From assembly GCF_000333035.1 (NCBI RefSeq), contig NZ_BANU01000015.1:62001-126000 (forward strand): a stretch of 64,000 nucleotides of DNA, given 5' to 3'. This document shows positions 27,806 to 37,789 of this stretch, piece by piece. The notes under the pieces are model-generated. The model was not told where the DNA came from. It saw nothing but the letters and a program-made list of their open reading frames with translations, and ran no database searches. The translations under genes were made by a program, and so were the position numbers. The number at the start of each line of letters is the position of its first letter. Within the stretch, counting starts at the first letter, position 1. Origin of the DNA: Gordonia sihwensis NBRC 108236 (GTDB taxonomy: Bacteria; Actinomycetota; Actinomycetes; Mycobacteriales; Mycobacteriaceae).

Positions 27806-27879
27806 CGCCCCCAGCAGGACTCGAACCTGCGACCTAGAGATTAGAAGGCTCTTGCTCTATCCATCTGAGCTATGGAGGC
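27806..27879 (-). tRNA. tRNA-Arg (TCT anticodon)
   Basis: The reverse strand folds as a cloverleaf with acceptor GCCTCCA/TGGGGGC, anticodon TCT in the loop CTTCTAA and a T-arm with GGTTCGAGTCC. The innermost anticodon-stem pair is C-T, a mismatch. No CCA is encoded. The frameshifted HNH gene ends 110 bases away. Confidence 0.93.
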
Positions 27880-27939
27880 TTGCCGGCCCTCGACAGGTGC
27901 CGGCGAAGGACTACTATATCCCGTCCTACAGTGGACACC

Positions 27940-30033
27940 ATGACAGTGACGTCCGCCGGGCCGGCGGAGCAACCAGTGCGCGATCGGCTGACCGACCCGT
28001 CGGGGGTGCGGTCGGTCCTCATCGCGCTGCTGGCAGTCGTCGGATCGATCGCCGCGGTCATCGTGACCGCGGCGTCGGCGGCGACGGCGTTGCAACTGAC
28101 CGGTGTGCCCGATCCGGGGTGGCTCACCACCTACGGGATGCCGGTGATGACGGTGATCGGCCAGCTCAGCGCCGCCATCGGTCTCGGCTGCGTGGTGTTC
28201 GCCGCCTTCTTCGTGCCCTCGCAGGACAACGGGGCGCTCGACGTCGGCGGCTTCCGCGCCATGCGCTGGGCGGCCACGTCGATGACTGTCTGGGCGGTGT
28301 GCGCCTTGGCGATGATCCCGCTGTCGATCTCCGACGTCAGTGGCTCACCGCTCTCCGAGACCCTCGTCCCGAAGAACCTGATGACCGCCTACGGGGTGGT
28401 CGCCGACGGCCGCTACTGGCTGTGGACCGCGATCTTTGCCGTGCTTGCGGCGGTGGTGGCGCGGGTGGCGATGCGCTGGGGATGGACGTTCCTCGCGATG
28501 GCGCTGGCGCTGCTGTCGCTCATGCCGTCGGCGCTGCTGGGGCATTCGTCGGCCGGCGGTGCGCACGATCTCGCGACCAACAGCTTGATCCTGCACATCG
28601 TGGCGGCCGCCCTATGGATGGGTGGGCTGATGGCCGTCCTGGCGTATGCGTTCGGTGACGGCCGGTGGCGGACGCTCGCCGTGGCCCGTTACTCGCGGGT
28701 GGCGTTCTGGTGTCTGCTGGTGGTGGCGCTCAGCGGCATCATCAACGCGCTGGTCCGCATGTCCCTGGGGGATCTGCTCACGACCACCTACGGTCTGGTG
28801 GCCGTCGGAAAGTTCGTCGCGGTGGTCCTCGCCGGACTACTCGGCGGCCTGCACCGCAAGGTCACGATCGACGAACTCGCAGCCACCGACGAGCCGCGCA
28901 AGTCGCTGTTCGTGCGGTTCGCCGTCGTCGAACTGGTGGTGTTCGCGGTCGCCTTCGGCCTCGGCGCCGGGCTGTCGCGCACGCCGCCGCCGGTGTTGGG
29001 GACGGCGAACGTCTCGCCGATGGAGTTGAAGATCGGATACGACCTCGACGGTCCGCCGACCTTCACGAAACTGTTCGTCGACTGGCGCTTCGACCTCATC
29101 TTCGGCACCTTCGCGATCGTCGCGGCCATCGTCTACCTGCGGGGCGTGTACCGGCTGCACAAACGCGGAGACAAGTGGCCGGTGGGCCGGACGGTGTCGT
29201 GGCTGCTCGGCTGCGCGGCGCTGTTGATCGCGACCTCATCGGGTTTCGGCCGGTACGCGCCGGCGATGTTCAGCATCCACATGATGAGCCACATGATGCT
29301 GTCGATGCTGGTCCCCGTACTGCTGGTCCTCGGCGGCCCGGTGACGTTGGCGCTGCGCGCGATCCCGCCCGCCGGACGCGGCAACCCGCCCGGGCCGCGT
29401 GAATGGATCCTCACCGCGATCCACAGCCCGTACTCGCGCTTCATCACCAATCCGTTCATCGTGGTCACACTCTTCGTCGGCAGCTTCTACGTGCTGTATC
29501 TGGGCGGACTGTTCGACGCGGTGGTCGAGAACCACTCCGCGCACCTGCTGATGAATCTGCACTTCCTGGTCAGCGGGTATCTGTTCTACTGGCTCGTGAT
29601 CGGGATCGATCCCGCACCGCGGCAGATCAGTCCGGTGGCCAAGCTCGGCGTCGTGTGGGGATCGCTGCCGTTCCACGCCTTCTTCGGCGTCGCGCTGATG
29701 ATGACCGGCTCGATCATCGCTGAAACCTACTACCGCTCGCTGCAGCACCCGTGGAATTTCGACATGGCGGCCGATCAGCGGATGGGCGGTGGCATCGCAT
29801 GGGCGACCGGTGAGTTCCCGCTGGTGGTGGTGATGCTGGCACTGCTGATCCAGTGGCACCGGCAGGACGATCGCGCGGCCCGCAGGTTCGACCGCAAGGA
29901 GGAGCGGGACGACGACGCCGAGTTGGAGAGCTACAACCAGATGCTGCGGCGGATGAACGCCCCGGCACCCGTGTCCGCCGAGGCCGAGACGGGAGCCGAG
30001 GATCTCGCAGCGCAGGGCGACGGCGAGAGATAA
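27940..30033 (+). CDS. CopD-CtaG fusion: copper import/cytochrome c oxidase assembly membrane protein
   Basis: A 697-residue multi-pass membrane protein. Residues about 1-350 resemble CopD (copper resistance D), with many helices and the HSSAGGAHDL and HIVAAALWMGG histidine/methionine segments. Residues about 390-640 match the CtaG (caa3-type oxidase assembly) family, with MFSIHMMSHMMLSMLVP and LLMNLHFLVSGYLFYW. The tail is charged and cytoplasmic. The combination, also seen in M. tuberculosis (Rv0102 by memory), suggests delivery of copper to the oxidase or copper uptake. The start ATG 27940 is the first in good context. Confidence 0.88.
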   Translation: MTVTSAGPAEQPVRDRLTDPSGVRSVLIALLAVVGSIAAVIVTAASAATALQLTGVPDPGWLTTYGMPVMTVIGQLSAAIGLGCVVFAAFFVPSQDNGALDVGGFRAMRWAATSMTVWAVCALAMIPLSISDVSGSPLSETLVPKNLMTAYGVVADGRYWLWTAIFAVLAAVVARVAMRWGWTFLAMALALLSLMPSALLGHSSAGGAHDLATNSLILHIVAAALWMGGLMAVLAYAFGDGRWRTLAVARYSRVAFWCLLVVALSGIINALVRMSLGDLLTTTYGLVAVGKFVAVVLAGLLGGLHRKVTIDELAATDEPRKSLFVRFAVVELVVFAVAFGLGAGLSRTPPPVLGTANVSPMELKIGYDLDGPPTFTKLFVDWRFDLIFGTFAIVAAIVYLRGVYRLHKRGDKWPVGRTVSWLLGCAALLIATSSGFGRYAPAMFSIHMMSHMMLSMLVPVLLVLGGPVTLALRAIPPAGRGNPPGPREWILTAIHSPYSRFITNPFIVVTLFVGSFYVLYLGGLFDAVVENHSAHLLMNLHFLVSGYLFYWLVIGIDPAPRQISPVAKLGVVWGSLPFHAFFGVALMMTGSIIAETYYRSLQHPWNFDMAADQRMGGGIAWATGEFPLVVVMLALLIQWHRQDDRAARRFDRKEERDDDAELESYNQMLRRMNAPAPVSAEAETGAEDLAAQGDGER

Positions 30034-30063
30034 CCGCCGCGGCCGGGCCCGCCCGGCGGGCGG

Positions 30064-30465
30064 CTATGCGATCGCGAGTTGGAGTTGGCCGAGCTGAAGC
30101 GCACGCTGATGCTCGATCCAGCTGCGGAAATACACCAGGCCCGAGTGGTAGTCGAGGTGTCCGGCGGTCCACGTGCGCGCGGCGTGTGCCACGTCGGCGG
30201 TCATCTCGCCCGCCTTGTGGAGCAGTCTGCGCATGAACGAGGTCACGCGGTGCGCCCATTCGAACTCGGTGGACAGGACGCCGAGGCCGAGGAAGAAGGT
30301 CACCCAGCCGGGGCCCGGGATCGGCAAGGGGATCATCACCAGGCCGGCGAGCACCAGAAGTGTGCCGACGAAGCCGACGCCGATGCGGTAGAAGCGGTTG
30401 AGGACCGGTTGCTGACGGATCGCATAGCGTCGTCGCCGGTGCCAGATCTTCAACCGGAGTCGCAT
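30064..30465 (-). CDS. TIGR02611-type small membrane protein (PGPGW motif)
   Basis: A 133-residue protein with a basic N-terminus (RLRLKIWHRRRRYAIRQQP), two adjacent membrane helices around residues 28-65 and the diagnostic PIPGPGWVTFFLGLGVLSTEF. It belongs to the TIGR02611 family of actinobacterial membrane proteins, with no known function. The C-terminal half is soluble and helical. It ends 30 bases from the convergent CopD-CtaG stop. The start is the ATG at 30465. Confidence 0.82.
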   Translation of the reverse strand: MRLRLKIWHRRRRYAIRQQPVLNRFYRIGVGFVGTLLVLAGLVMIPLPIPGPGWVTFFLGLGVLSTEFEWAHRVTSFMRRLLHKAGEMTADVAHAARTWTAGHLDYHSGLVYFRSWIEHQRALQLGQLQLAIA

Positions 30466-30786
30466 CGTGGACAGATCCCCTCGTCGTCGTAGCGGTTACC
30501 CACAGGTAACGGGTGGCCCCGCAGGGCGGTTCCCAGTGTGACACACCACACTGTGGATCGTCAGGTGCGCAGCCGTGTGTCACGTATTCGACCCACGGCC
30601 CGGGGCACGCATCGCCGCGGCGGCCGGGTACCGCGGCCGTCCGGAATCGGCCCGCGCCGGGACCGATAGGATGGACCACAGAACCATGCGCCGGCGCAGA
30701 GGCGTTCGGCCAGCATGTCCGAAGAGCAGTCATTTTCAGAGCAATCATTTCGTCGCAGCGAAGGCTGCAGGCAGGAGCTGTAACCG
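30466..30786. promoter_or_regulatory. Intergenic region upstream of ettA with inverted repeats
   Basis: This 321-base gap separates divergent starts. Two perfect inverted repeats are present: GTTACC-caca-GGTAAC at 30495-30510 and CAGTGTG-6 bases-CACACTG at 30534-30553. TAGGAT at 30667-30672 resembles a -10 element for ettA and would give a leader of over 100 bases. A short palindromic GC-rich block (around 30610-30640) could fold. No gene is visible. Confidence 0.4.
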
Positions 30787-32463
30787 GTGGCCGGTGAGTT
30801 CATTTACACGATGAAGAAGGTGCGCAAGGCGCACGGCGACAAGGTGATCCTCGACGACGTCACCATGAGCTTCTACCCCGGAGCCAAGATCGGTGTCGTC
30901 GGTCCCAACGGCGCGGGCAAGTCGTCGATCCTGAAGATCATGGCCGGGCTCGACCAGCCCAGCAACGGCGAGGCCTTCCTCGATCCGGAGGCCACCGTCG
31001 GCATCCTCCTGCAGGAGCCGCCTCTCAACGAGGAGAAGACGGTCAAGGAGAACGTCGAGGAGGGCATGGGCGAGATCAAGGTGAAGCTCGACCGCTTCAA
31101 CGAGATCGCCGAGCTCCTGGCCACCGATTACTCCGACGAGCTGATGGAGGAGATGGGCAAGCTCCAGGAGGAGCTCGACAACGCCGACGCCTGGGACCTC
31201 GACTCGCAGCTGGAGCAGGCGATGGACGCCCTGCGGTGCCCGCCGCCGGACTCTCCGGTCACGAACCTCTCGGGCGGTGAACGCCGACGGGTGGCGCTCT
31301 GCAAGCTCCTGCTCCAGAAGCCCGACCTGCTGCTCCTCGACGAGCCGACCAACCACCTCGACGCAGAGAGCGTGCTGTGGCTGGAGCAGTTCCTGGCGAA
31401 CTACCCGGGCGCCGTGCTCGCCGTGACGCACGACCGCTACTTCCTCGACCACGTCGCTCAGTGGATCTGCGAGGTGGACCGCGGCAAGCTGCACGGCTAC
31501 GAGGGCAACTACTCGGCCTACCTGGAGAAGAAGGCCGAGCGCCTCGAGGTCCAGGGCAAGAAGGACCAGAAGCTGCAGAAGCGCCTCAAAGAGGAGCTCG
31601 CGTGGGTCCGCTCGGGCGCCAAGGCCCGCCAGACCAAGAACAAGGCCCGCCTGGCCCGCTACGAGGAGATGGCGGCCGAAGCCGAGAAGCACCGCAAGCT
31701 CGACTTCGAGGAGATCCAGATCCCGACCCCGCCGCGGCTGGGCAACGTGGTGGTCGAGGTGAGTCACCTGGACAAGGGCTTCGACGGTCGCGTGCTGATC
31801 AAGGACCTCTCGTTCACTCTGCCCCGCAACGGCATCGTCGGCGTGATCGGCCCCAACGGCGTCGGCAAGACGACCCTGTTCAAGACGATCGTCGGGCTGG
31901 AGCAGCCGGACTCGGGCGAGGTGAAGGTCGGCGAGACCGTCAAGCTCAGCTACGTCGATCAGGGTCGCTCGAACATCGATCCGAAGAAGACGGTGTGGGA
32001 GGTGGTCTCCGACGGTCTCGACTACATCGAGGTGGGCCAGAACGAGATGCCTTCGCGCGCCTACGTCAGCGCCTTCGGCTTCAAGGGCGCCGATCAGCAG
32101 AAGCCGTCCGAGGTCCTCTCGGGCGGTGAGCGCAACCGGCTGAACCTGGCGCTGACCCTGAAAGAGGGCGGCAACCTGATCCTGCTGGACGAGCCGACCA
32201 ACGACCTCGACGTCGAGACTCTCAGCTCGCTGGAGAACGCGCTGCAGGAGTTCCCCGGCTGCGCCGTCGTGATCTCCCACGACCGCTGGTTCCTGGACCG
32301 GACCTGTACCCACATCCTGGCGTGGGAGGGCAACGTCTCCGAGGGCCAGTGGTTCTGGTTCGAGGGCAACTTCGAAGCCTACGAGGCCAACAAGGTGGAG
32401 CGTCTCGGTGCCGACGCGGCCCGCCCGCATCGCGTGACGCACCGTCGCCTCACTCGCGACTGA
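30787..32463 (+). CDS. ettA: Energy-dependent translational throttle protein EttA (ABC-F)
   Basis: A 558-residue ABC-F protein that binds the ribosomal E site and gates entry into the elongation cycle according to ATP/ADP. Two ATPase domains are present, with Walker A GPNGAGKSS (about 40) and GPNGVGKTT (about 355), signatures LSGGERRR and LSGGERNR, and Walker B LLLDEPTNHLD and ILLDEPTNDLD. The inter-domain P-site tRNA interaction motif region (EKKAERLEVQGKKDQK) lies between them. There is no membrane segment. It starts with GTG at 30787. It neighbours gdh as in mycobacteria. Confidence 0.96.
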   Translation: MAGEFIYTMKKVRKAHGDKVILDDVTMSFYPGAKIGVVGPNGAGKSSILKIMAGLDQPSNGEAFLDPEATVGILLQEPPLNEEKTVKENVEEGMGEIKVKLDRFNEIAELLATDYSDELMEEMGKLQEELDNADAWDLDSQLEQAMDALRCPPPDSPVTNLSGGERRRVALCKLLLQKPDLLLLDEPTNHLDAESVLWLEQFLANYPGAVLAVTHDRYFLDHVAQWICEVDRGKLHGYEGNYSAYLEKKAERLEVQGKKDQKLQKRLKEELAWVRSGAKARQTKNKARLARYEEMAAEAEKHRKLDFEEIQIPTPPRLGNVVVEVSHLDKGFDGRVLIKDLSFTLPRNGIVGVIGPNGVGKTTLFKTIVGLEQPDSGEVKVGETVKLSYVDQGRSNIDPKKTVWEVVSDGLDYIEVGQNEMPSRAYVSAFGFKGADQQKPSEVLSGGERNRLNLALTLKEGGNLILLDEPTNDLDVETLSSLENALQEFPGCAVVISHDRWFLDRTCTHILAWEGNVSEGQWFWFEGNFEAYEANKVERLGADAARPHRVTHRRLTRD

Positions 32464-32498
32464 ACGGTCCGCCGCCGAACCGCGGCACCGAACCCGAA

Positions 32499-32531
32499 CA
32501 GAGCCGATCCGGAACGTCCGGATCGGCTCTG
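32499..32531 (+). terminator. Terminator hairpin after ettA
   Basis: A perfect 15-bp stem (32499-32513 with 32517-32531) with an ACG loop lies 35 bases past the ettA stop, followed by CGCTCTCG. Confidence 0.85.
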
Positions 32532-32669
32532 TCGCTCTCGCGCGGGATCCGAACACGCGGCGCCACGGCGCGGTAACGTACGAGCCGTACGACGCTAGCA
32601 AGGTGGATCCCCGGCCGCCGGTCGGCTCGTGTTGCGCTCTGCCTTGGTCCACTAGGGAGGCAGATCAGA

Positions 32670-35600
32670 GTGACCGTCCCATTCGCTACGGAGTTCGCGG
32701 CCTACTATTTTCCCGATTTCTCCGACGGCGCCGCCGTCGCGTCGTCGGCCTGGGACCGCCTCGAGCGTCATCTGCGCCTCGGCGAGGTCCGTGAGCCGGG
32801 GGAGACCGCGGTCGCGACCACCGATCTGCCGGACGGATCGATCCAGATTCAGATCGTCGCCGACGACGCCCCGCTGCTCGTCGAATCGACGCTGGCGGTG
32901 CTGGACAGCCGTGGTCTGACGATCGTCGCGAACGACCATCCGGTGCTCGCCGTCCGCCGCGATGACCAGGGGCGGATCGTCGGCCTCGACGATGTGGTCG
33001 TGGTCGGCGGCGACGAGGCGGGAGCCGAGTCGTGGATCAGCGTCACCACAGCCCCCGCGTCCGGCGTCGACGGTGACGAACTGTGCGCCGATGTCGGCGC
33101 GGCACTCACCCGGGCACAGGCGGTGCACGCCGACGCCGCCCAGATCCATCGACGGCTGCTGAGCTTCGCGGACGCGTTGAGCGCGGACGACGAGGACGCG
33201 GACCTGCTGAGCTGGTTCGCCACCCGCGACAACTTCCTGCCCGTGGGCGCCCGCACCGCCGGCGGGCACGCGGAGAACGGCCTCGGGGTGTGGCGCGATC
33301 CGGACACCGACCGGCCGGAGCCGGTGGCGGGCGAGGAGCCGGTCGGCGTCGACCAGGTGTATCTGCCGACCGGTCTGCTCCGCAGCCGCTTTCCGATCAT
33401 GGTGCGCGTCCGACTGGACGGCGTCGAGCACCAGGTGGTCGGCACCATCACCTCGATCGGCCTGTACCAGTCGGTGCGGTCGGTGCCCGGAGTCCGCGGC
33501 CGGGTGGCCGATGTCCTGCGTGGACTGGGTCTGAGCGAGGACTCCTACAGCGGACTGGCGGCGCTGGAACTGCTGCAGACGTATCCGCTCGCGGACCTGA
33601 TGGCCGGCGACAGTGCCGAGCTCACCCGCCGGATCGGCGAACTCCTCGAGGCCCAGACCTCGCGCAATCCGCGGTTCTACGCCAGGACCGGTCCCGCTCG
33701 CGGTTTCGCGAGTGTGCTCATCTTCATTCCCCGCGAGACGTACTCGACCGCGGTGCGGTCGAGGGTTGTCACGTTGCTCGAGGAGGAACTCGGCGGCAGC
33801 CGTACTGAGTTCCTGACCCGCCTCTCGCACTCGCCGCTGGCCCAGCTGCAGGTGCTGATGCGCACCGATCCCGAGGCGCGGCACCGGGTCGACGACCGCC
33901 TGCTCGACCGGTTGAACGAGGCGGTCCGCTCGTGGCCGGACCGGGTGCGCGCGGTGCGGGAGGCCGACCCGGAGGTCGCCCGGCTGCTCGGCACCGTCAG
34001 CGAACGCTACCGGGACGAGCGGGATCCGCAGGATGCGGCCGTCGACCTGCCGATCGCGGCGGGCCTGGCCCCCGGCGGACTGCACGTCAGACTCGACCGG
34101 ACCGATCCGGAGGCCTGGCGGTTCGTCCTCTACCTCGCCGACCAGCGTGCCGCGTTGACGCAGATCCTCCCGATGCTCCAGAGCCTGGGCCTGACCGTCC
34201 TCGACGAGCATCCGCACGTGGTGGACCGCCCGGACGGGGTGCAGGTGGCCGTCTACGACTTCACGGTCCGGCCCGCGCCGCACGTCGACGTCGCCGAGGC
34301 CGGCGACGTGGACGCGCGGATCGCCGAGGCGTTCTCCGACATGTGGCTCGGCGTCACGGAGGTGGATGCGCTCGGCGAGTTGGTGCTGCGCGCGGGGCTG
34401 ACGTCCCGGACGGTGGCGATGATCCGCGCGTATGCCCGCTACCTCAATCAGTGCGGCGTCGGATTCGCGATGACCCACGTGGCCGCGGTCCTCGGCAACC
34501 ATCGCGGTGTCACCAACGGGCTCGTGGAGTTGTTCGAGGCCAGTTTCGATCCGGACGGCGCGGAACCCGGACGGCGCGACCGTGCGCTCGAGGATCTGCG
34601 CGCGCGCATCGCGGAGATCCTGAGCTTGGACGCGGACCGAGTGGTGAGCGCGCTCGCATCGGCGGTCGAGGCCACCCTGCGGACCAACTTCTACGCAGAC
34701 TCCGGCGACCCGGCGGCCGGCATCGGACCGACGATCGCGATGAAGCTCGACACCGGCGCGATCCCGCAGGCCCCGCAGCCGAGGCCGAAGTTCGAGATCT
34801 ACGTGTACTCACCCAGGGTGGAGGGGGTGCATCTGCGGTTCGGCGATGTGGCGCGCGGGGGACTCCGCTGGTCGGACCGTCGTGAGGACTTCCGCACCGA
34901 GATCCTGGGGCTGGTGAAGGCGCAGGCGGTCAAGAACGCGGTGATCGTGCCGGTCGGCGCCAAGGGCGGTTTCGTCCTCCGTCACCCCCCGGTGGCGACC
35001 GGCGACGCGGCCGTCGATCAATCGGCTCTGCGGGAGGAGGGAATCGCTTGCTACCGGGCGTTCATCGCGGCCCTGCTGCAGATCACCGACAACCTCGATC
35101 CGGCCACCGGCCGGGTGCGGCCGCCGGCGCGCGTCCTCCGGCGCGACGCCGACGATCCGTACCTGGTGGTCGCCGCAGACAAGGGCACGGCCAGCTTCTC
35201 CGACATCGCGAACGAGGTCGCCGACCACTACGGTTTTTGGCTCGCCGACGCGTTCGCCTCGGGCGGCTCGGTCGGCTACGACCACAAGGCCATGGGCATC
35301 ACGGCCCGTGGAGCGTGGGAGTCGGTCAAGAGACACTTCCGCGAAATGGGAGTCGACACGCAGACCCAGGACTTCACCGTGGTCGGCATCGGCGACATGA
35401 GCGGTGACGTCTTCGGCAACGGCATGCTGCTCTCGCGGCACATCCGGCTGGTGGCGGCCTTCGACCACCGGCACATCTTCATCGACCCGGATCCCGTGGC
35501 CGCGACCTCCTACGCCGAGCGGGCCAGACTCTTCGCACTGCCGCGGTCGACCTGGGACGACTACGACCGCAGCCTGATCTCCGCAGGCGGCGGCGTGTGG

Positions 35601-37268
35601 TCACGCGAACAGAAGTCGATCGACGTCACACCGCAGATGCGGGACGCCCTCGGGCTCGACGACGCCGTGGAGAGGATGTCGCCGCCCGACCTGATCCGCG
35701 CAGTGCTCCTCGCGCCGGTCGACCTGCTGTTCAACGGCGGCATCGGGACGTACGTGAAGGCGTCGGACGAGGCCGACGCGGAAGTGGGAGACAAGGCCAA
35801 CGACCCGATCCGGGTCACCGGCGGGCAGCTCCGGGTCCGGGTGGTCGGCGAGGGAGGCAATCTCGGCGTCACCCAGCGCGGCCGGATCGAGGCCGATCTG
35901 GCGGGAGTGCGCATCAACAGCGACGCCCTGGACAACTCGGCGGGTGTCGACTGCTCCGACCGCGAGGTCAACATCAAGGTGCTGTTGGGCTCGCAGATCT
36001 CGGCGGGCGTGCTGGACGCCGACGACCGCAACGACCTGCTGTTGTCGATGACCGACGATGTCGCCGAACTGGTCCTCGCGGACAACATCGACCAGAACGC
36101 CGAACTCGGTCTCGCGCGCGACACCGCGGGAGAGGACGTGGAACTGCACGCGCGGATGCTCGCCCACCTCGCGTCGACCGGCGTCGATCTGGAACTCGAG
36201 GCCCTCCCGACTCCGGAGCAACTGCGCAGACGCCGCGCGGGCGATCTCCAGCGCGGACTCACCAGCCCCGAGCTGGCGACGATGATGGCCCATGTGAAGC
36301 TCGACGCCAAGAGCAGGCTGCTGGAGTCGGGTCTGCCGGACAACGACATGTTCGACGCGCTGGCGTCGGGCTACTTCCCCGAACCCCTGCGCGCCAGGTT
36401 CGCCGCGGGAATCCGGACTCACCGTCTCCGGCGGGAGATCGTCACCACGGTGCTGGTCAACAGGATCGTCGCCGACGGAGGCATGACACACCTGTACGCG
36501 CTGGGGGAGACCTCCGGAACCGAAGTCGAGGATGCGACGCGTGCGACGGTGGTGGCGATGCGGGTGTTCGGTGCCGCCGCGCTGCTGGAGGAACTGAGGA
36601 CCGAGCAGGTCTCCGCCACGACGGTCGACGACGCGACCCGCCGGATCCGCAACCTGCTCGCGGCGGGGTCGCGCTGGTTTCTCGCGCACCGTCCGCAACC
36701 GCTCGCGATCGCCGCCGAGACCACCCGGTACGCGCAGGTCGCGGATCTGGGAGGACGCCTGGACGAATGGCTCACCGGTACGGCCGAGCGCTCGGTGCGG
36801 GAACGGGCCGCGGCCCTCGCCGACAGCGGCGTCCGGCCCGCACTGGCGCAGGCGGTGGCGATCAGTCCCTACCGGCTGCAACTGCTCGACGTGCTCGACA
36901 TCGCCGAGATCTCCGACCGCTCGCCCGACGAGGTGGGCGAGCTGCTGTTCGCGGTGGTCGAGCGGTTCGGGATCGACGAGCTGGTCTCCCAGATCGCCGA
37001 ACTCGGGCACGCCGACCGGTGGACCCAGCTGGCACGGTTGTCGTTGCGCGACGAGGTGTTCGCGGTGCTGCGCTCGCTGACGCGTGCGATCCTGACGATG
37101 TCCGAGCCCGAGGAGCCGGCCGCCCAGAAGATCTCGGACTGGTCGCAGGCGAGGTCGGCGATGATCGCGCGGACCGAGTCGACACTCGCCGATCTGGCCG
37201 CCACCGGCCGGTGGGACCTCGCCACCCTGTCGGTGGCGGTGCGCTCGTTGCGTAGTGTGGTCGGCTAG
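32670..37268 (+). CDS. gdh: NAD-dependent glutamate dehydrogenase, large 180-kDa type
   Basis: A 1,532-residue enzyme converting glutamate to 2-oxoglutarate and ammonia with NAD+. It has the long N-terminal regulatory region of the L-GDH180 family (about 1-700). The catalytic part contains RGGLRWSDRREDFRTEILGLVKAQAVKNAVIVPVGAKGG in pieces near residues 728-770, and the dinucleotide region TVVGIGDMSGDVFGNGML near 905. A helical C-terminal domain follows. It is slightly short for the family (about 1,580-1,620). The start is GTG 32670, 9 bases after AGGGAGG. In mycobacteria this enzyme is inhibited by GarA; that control is inferred here. Confidence 0.95.
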   Translation: MTVPFATEFAAYYFPDFSDGAAVASSAWDRLERHLRLGEVREPGETAVATTDLPDGSIQIQIVADDAPLLVESTLAVLDSRGLTIVANDHPVLAVRRDDQGRIVGLDDVVVVGGDEAGAESWISVTTAPASGVDGDELCADVGAALTRAQAVHADAAQIHRRLLSFADALSADDEDADLLSWFATRDNFLPVGARTAGGHAENGLGVWRDPDTDRPEPVAGEEPVGVDQVYLPTGLLRSRFPIMVRVRLDGVEHQVVGTITSIGLYQSVRSVPGVRGRVADVLRGLGLSEDSYSGLAALELLQTYPLADLMAGDSAELTRRIGELLEAQTSRNPRFYARTGPARGFASVLIFIPRETYSTAVRSRVVTLLEEELGGSRTEFLTRLSHSPLAQLQVLMRTDPEARHRVDDRLLDRLNEAVRSWPDRVRAVREADPEVARLLGTVSERYRDERDPQDAAVDLPIAAGLAPGGLHVRLDRTDPEAWRFVLYLADQRAALTQILPMLQSLGLTVLDEHPHVVDRPDGVQVAVYDFTVRPAPHVDVAEAGDVDARIAEAFSDMWLGVTEVDALGELVLRAGLTSRTVAMIRAYARYLNQCGVGFAMTHVAAVLGNHRGVTNGLVELFEASFDPDGAEPGRRDRALEDLRARIAEILSLDADRVVSALASAVEATLRTNFYADSGDPAAGIGPTIAMKLDTGAIPQAPQPRPKFEIYVYSPRVEGVHLRFGDVARGGLRWSDRREDFRTEILGLVKAQAVKNAVIVPVGAKGGFVLRHPPVATGDAAVDQSALREEGIACYRAFIAALLQITDNLDPATGRVRPPARVLRRDADDPYLVVAADKGTASFSDIANEVADHYGFWLADAFASGGSVGYDHKAMGITARGAWESVKRHFREMGVDTQTQDFTVVGIGDMSGDVFGNGMLLSRHIRLVAAFDHRHIFIDPDPVAATSYAERARLFALPRSTWDDYDRSLISAGGGVWSREQKSIDVTPQMRDALGLDDAVERMSPPDLIRAVLLAPVDLLFNGGIGTYVKASDEADAEVGDKANDPIRVTGGQLRVRVVGEGGNLGVTQRGRIEADLAGVRINSDALDNSAGVDCSDREVNIKVLLGSQISAGVLDADDRNDLLLSMTDDVAELVLADNIDQNAELGLARDTAGEDVELHARMLAHLASTGVDLELEALPTPEQLRRRRAGDLQRGLTSPELATMMAHVKLDAKSRLLESGLPDNDMFDALASGYFPEPLRARFAAGIRTHRLRREIVTTVLVNRIVADGGMTHLYALGETSGTEVEDATRATVVAMRVFGAAALLEELRTEQVSATTVDDATRRIRNLLAAGSRWFLAHRPQPLAIAAETTRYAQVADLGGRLDEWLTGTAERSVRERAAALADSGVRPALAQAVAISPYRLQLLDVLDIAEISDRSPDEVGELLFAVVERFGIDELVSQIAELGHADRWTQLARLSLRDEVFAVLRSLTRAILTMSEPEEPAAQKISDWSQARSAMIARTESTLADLAATGRWDLATLSVAVRSLRSVVG

Positions 37269-37282
37269 GAGGCACACAGCGC

Positions 37283-37789
37283 ATGGCAGATCAAGAATCC
37301 CTCGCCGTAGACGAGAACGTCGACAAGCGAAGGCTTTTCGCGGATAACGGTTGTCGGACCGACCGGGGGTACGAGGTGTCGGTCCCGGTGCGGTGGTCGG
37401 ATATGGACGTATTCGCGCACATCAACCACGCGCGCATGGTGACCCTGCTCGAGGAGGCGCGGATCCCCTGGCTCTTCTACGATGACAAGCCCACCGCGCT
37501 GATGCGCAAGGGCTGTCTCGTCGCCGACCTGCACGTCAAGTACCAGGGACAGATCCGCCACGACGAGTCGCCGATCCGCGTCACCATGTTCGTGGAGCGA
37601 CTGCGTGCGGTCGACTTCACGGTGGGCTACGAGGTCCGGCCGTACGGAGCCGATCCCGAGTCCCGTCCGTCGGTGGTCGCCACCACTCAGCTGGTCTCCT
37701 TCGACATCGACACGCAGCGGCCCCGGCGCATGACCGCCGACGAGAAGGCGTATCTGCAGAGCTTCCTCCGCGAGCCGGTGAACAGGTGA
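37283..37789 (+). CDS. Acyl-CoA thioesterase (hotdog fold)
   Basis: A 168-residue 4-hydroxybenzoyl-CoA thioesterase-like hotdog protein. The motif RWSDMDVFAHINHARMV carries the active-site Asp and the surrounding residues, and VKYQGQIRHDESPIRV supplies the second conserved block. It starts 14 bases after gdh and its stop overlaps the next GTG, so gdh, this gene and the following unknown gene form one unit, as in mycobacteria (Rv2475c by position). The physiological acyl-CoA is unknown. Confidence 0.9.
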   Translation: MADQESLAVDENVDKRRLFADNGCRTDRGYEVSVPVRWSDMDVFAHINHARMVTLLEEARIPWLFYDDKPTALMRKGCLVADLHVKYQGQIRHDESPIRVTMFVERLRAVDFTVGYEVRPYGADPESRPSVVATTQLVSFDIDTQRPRRMTADEKAYLQSFLREPVNR

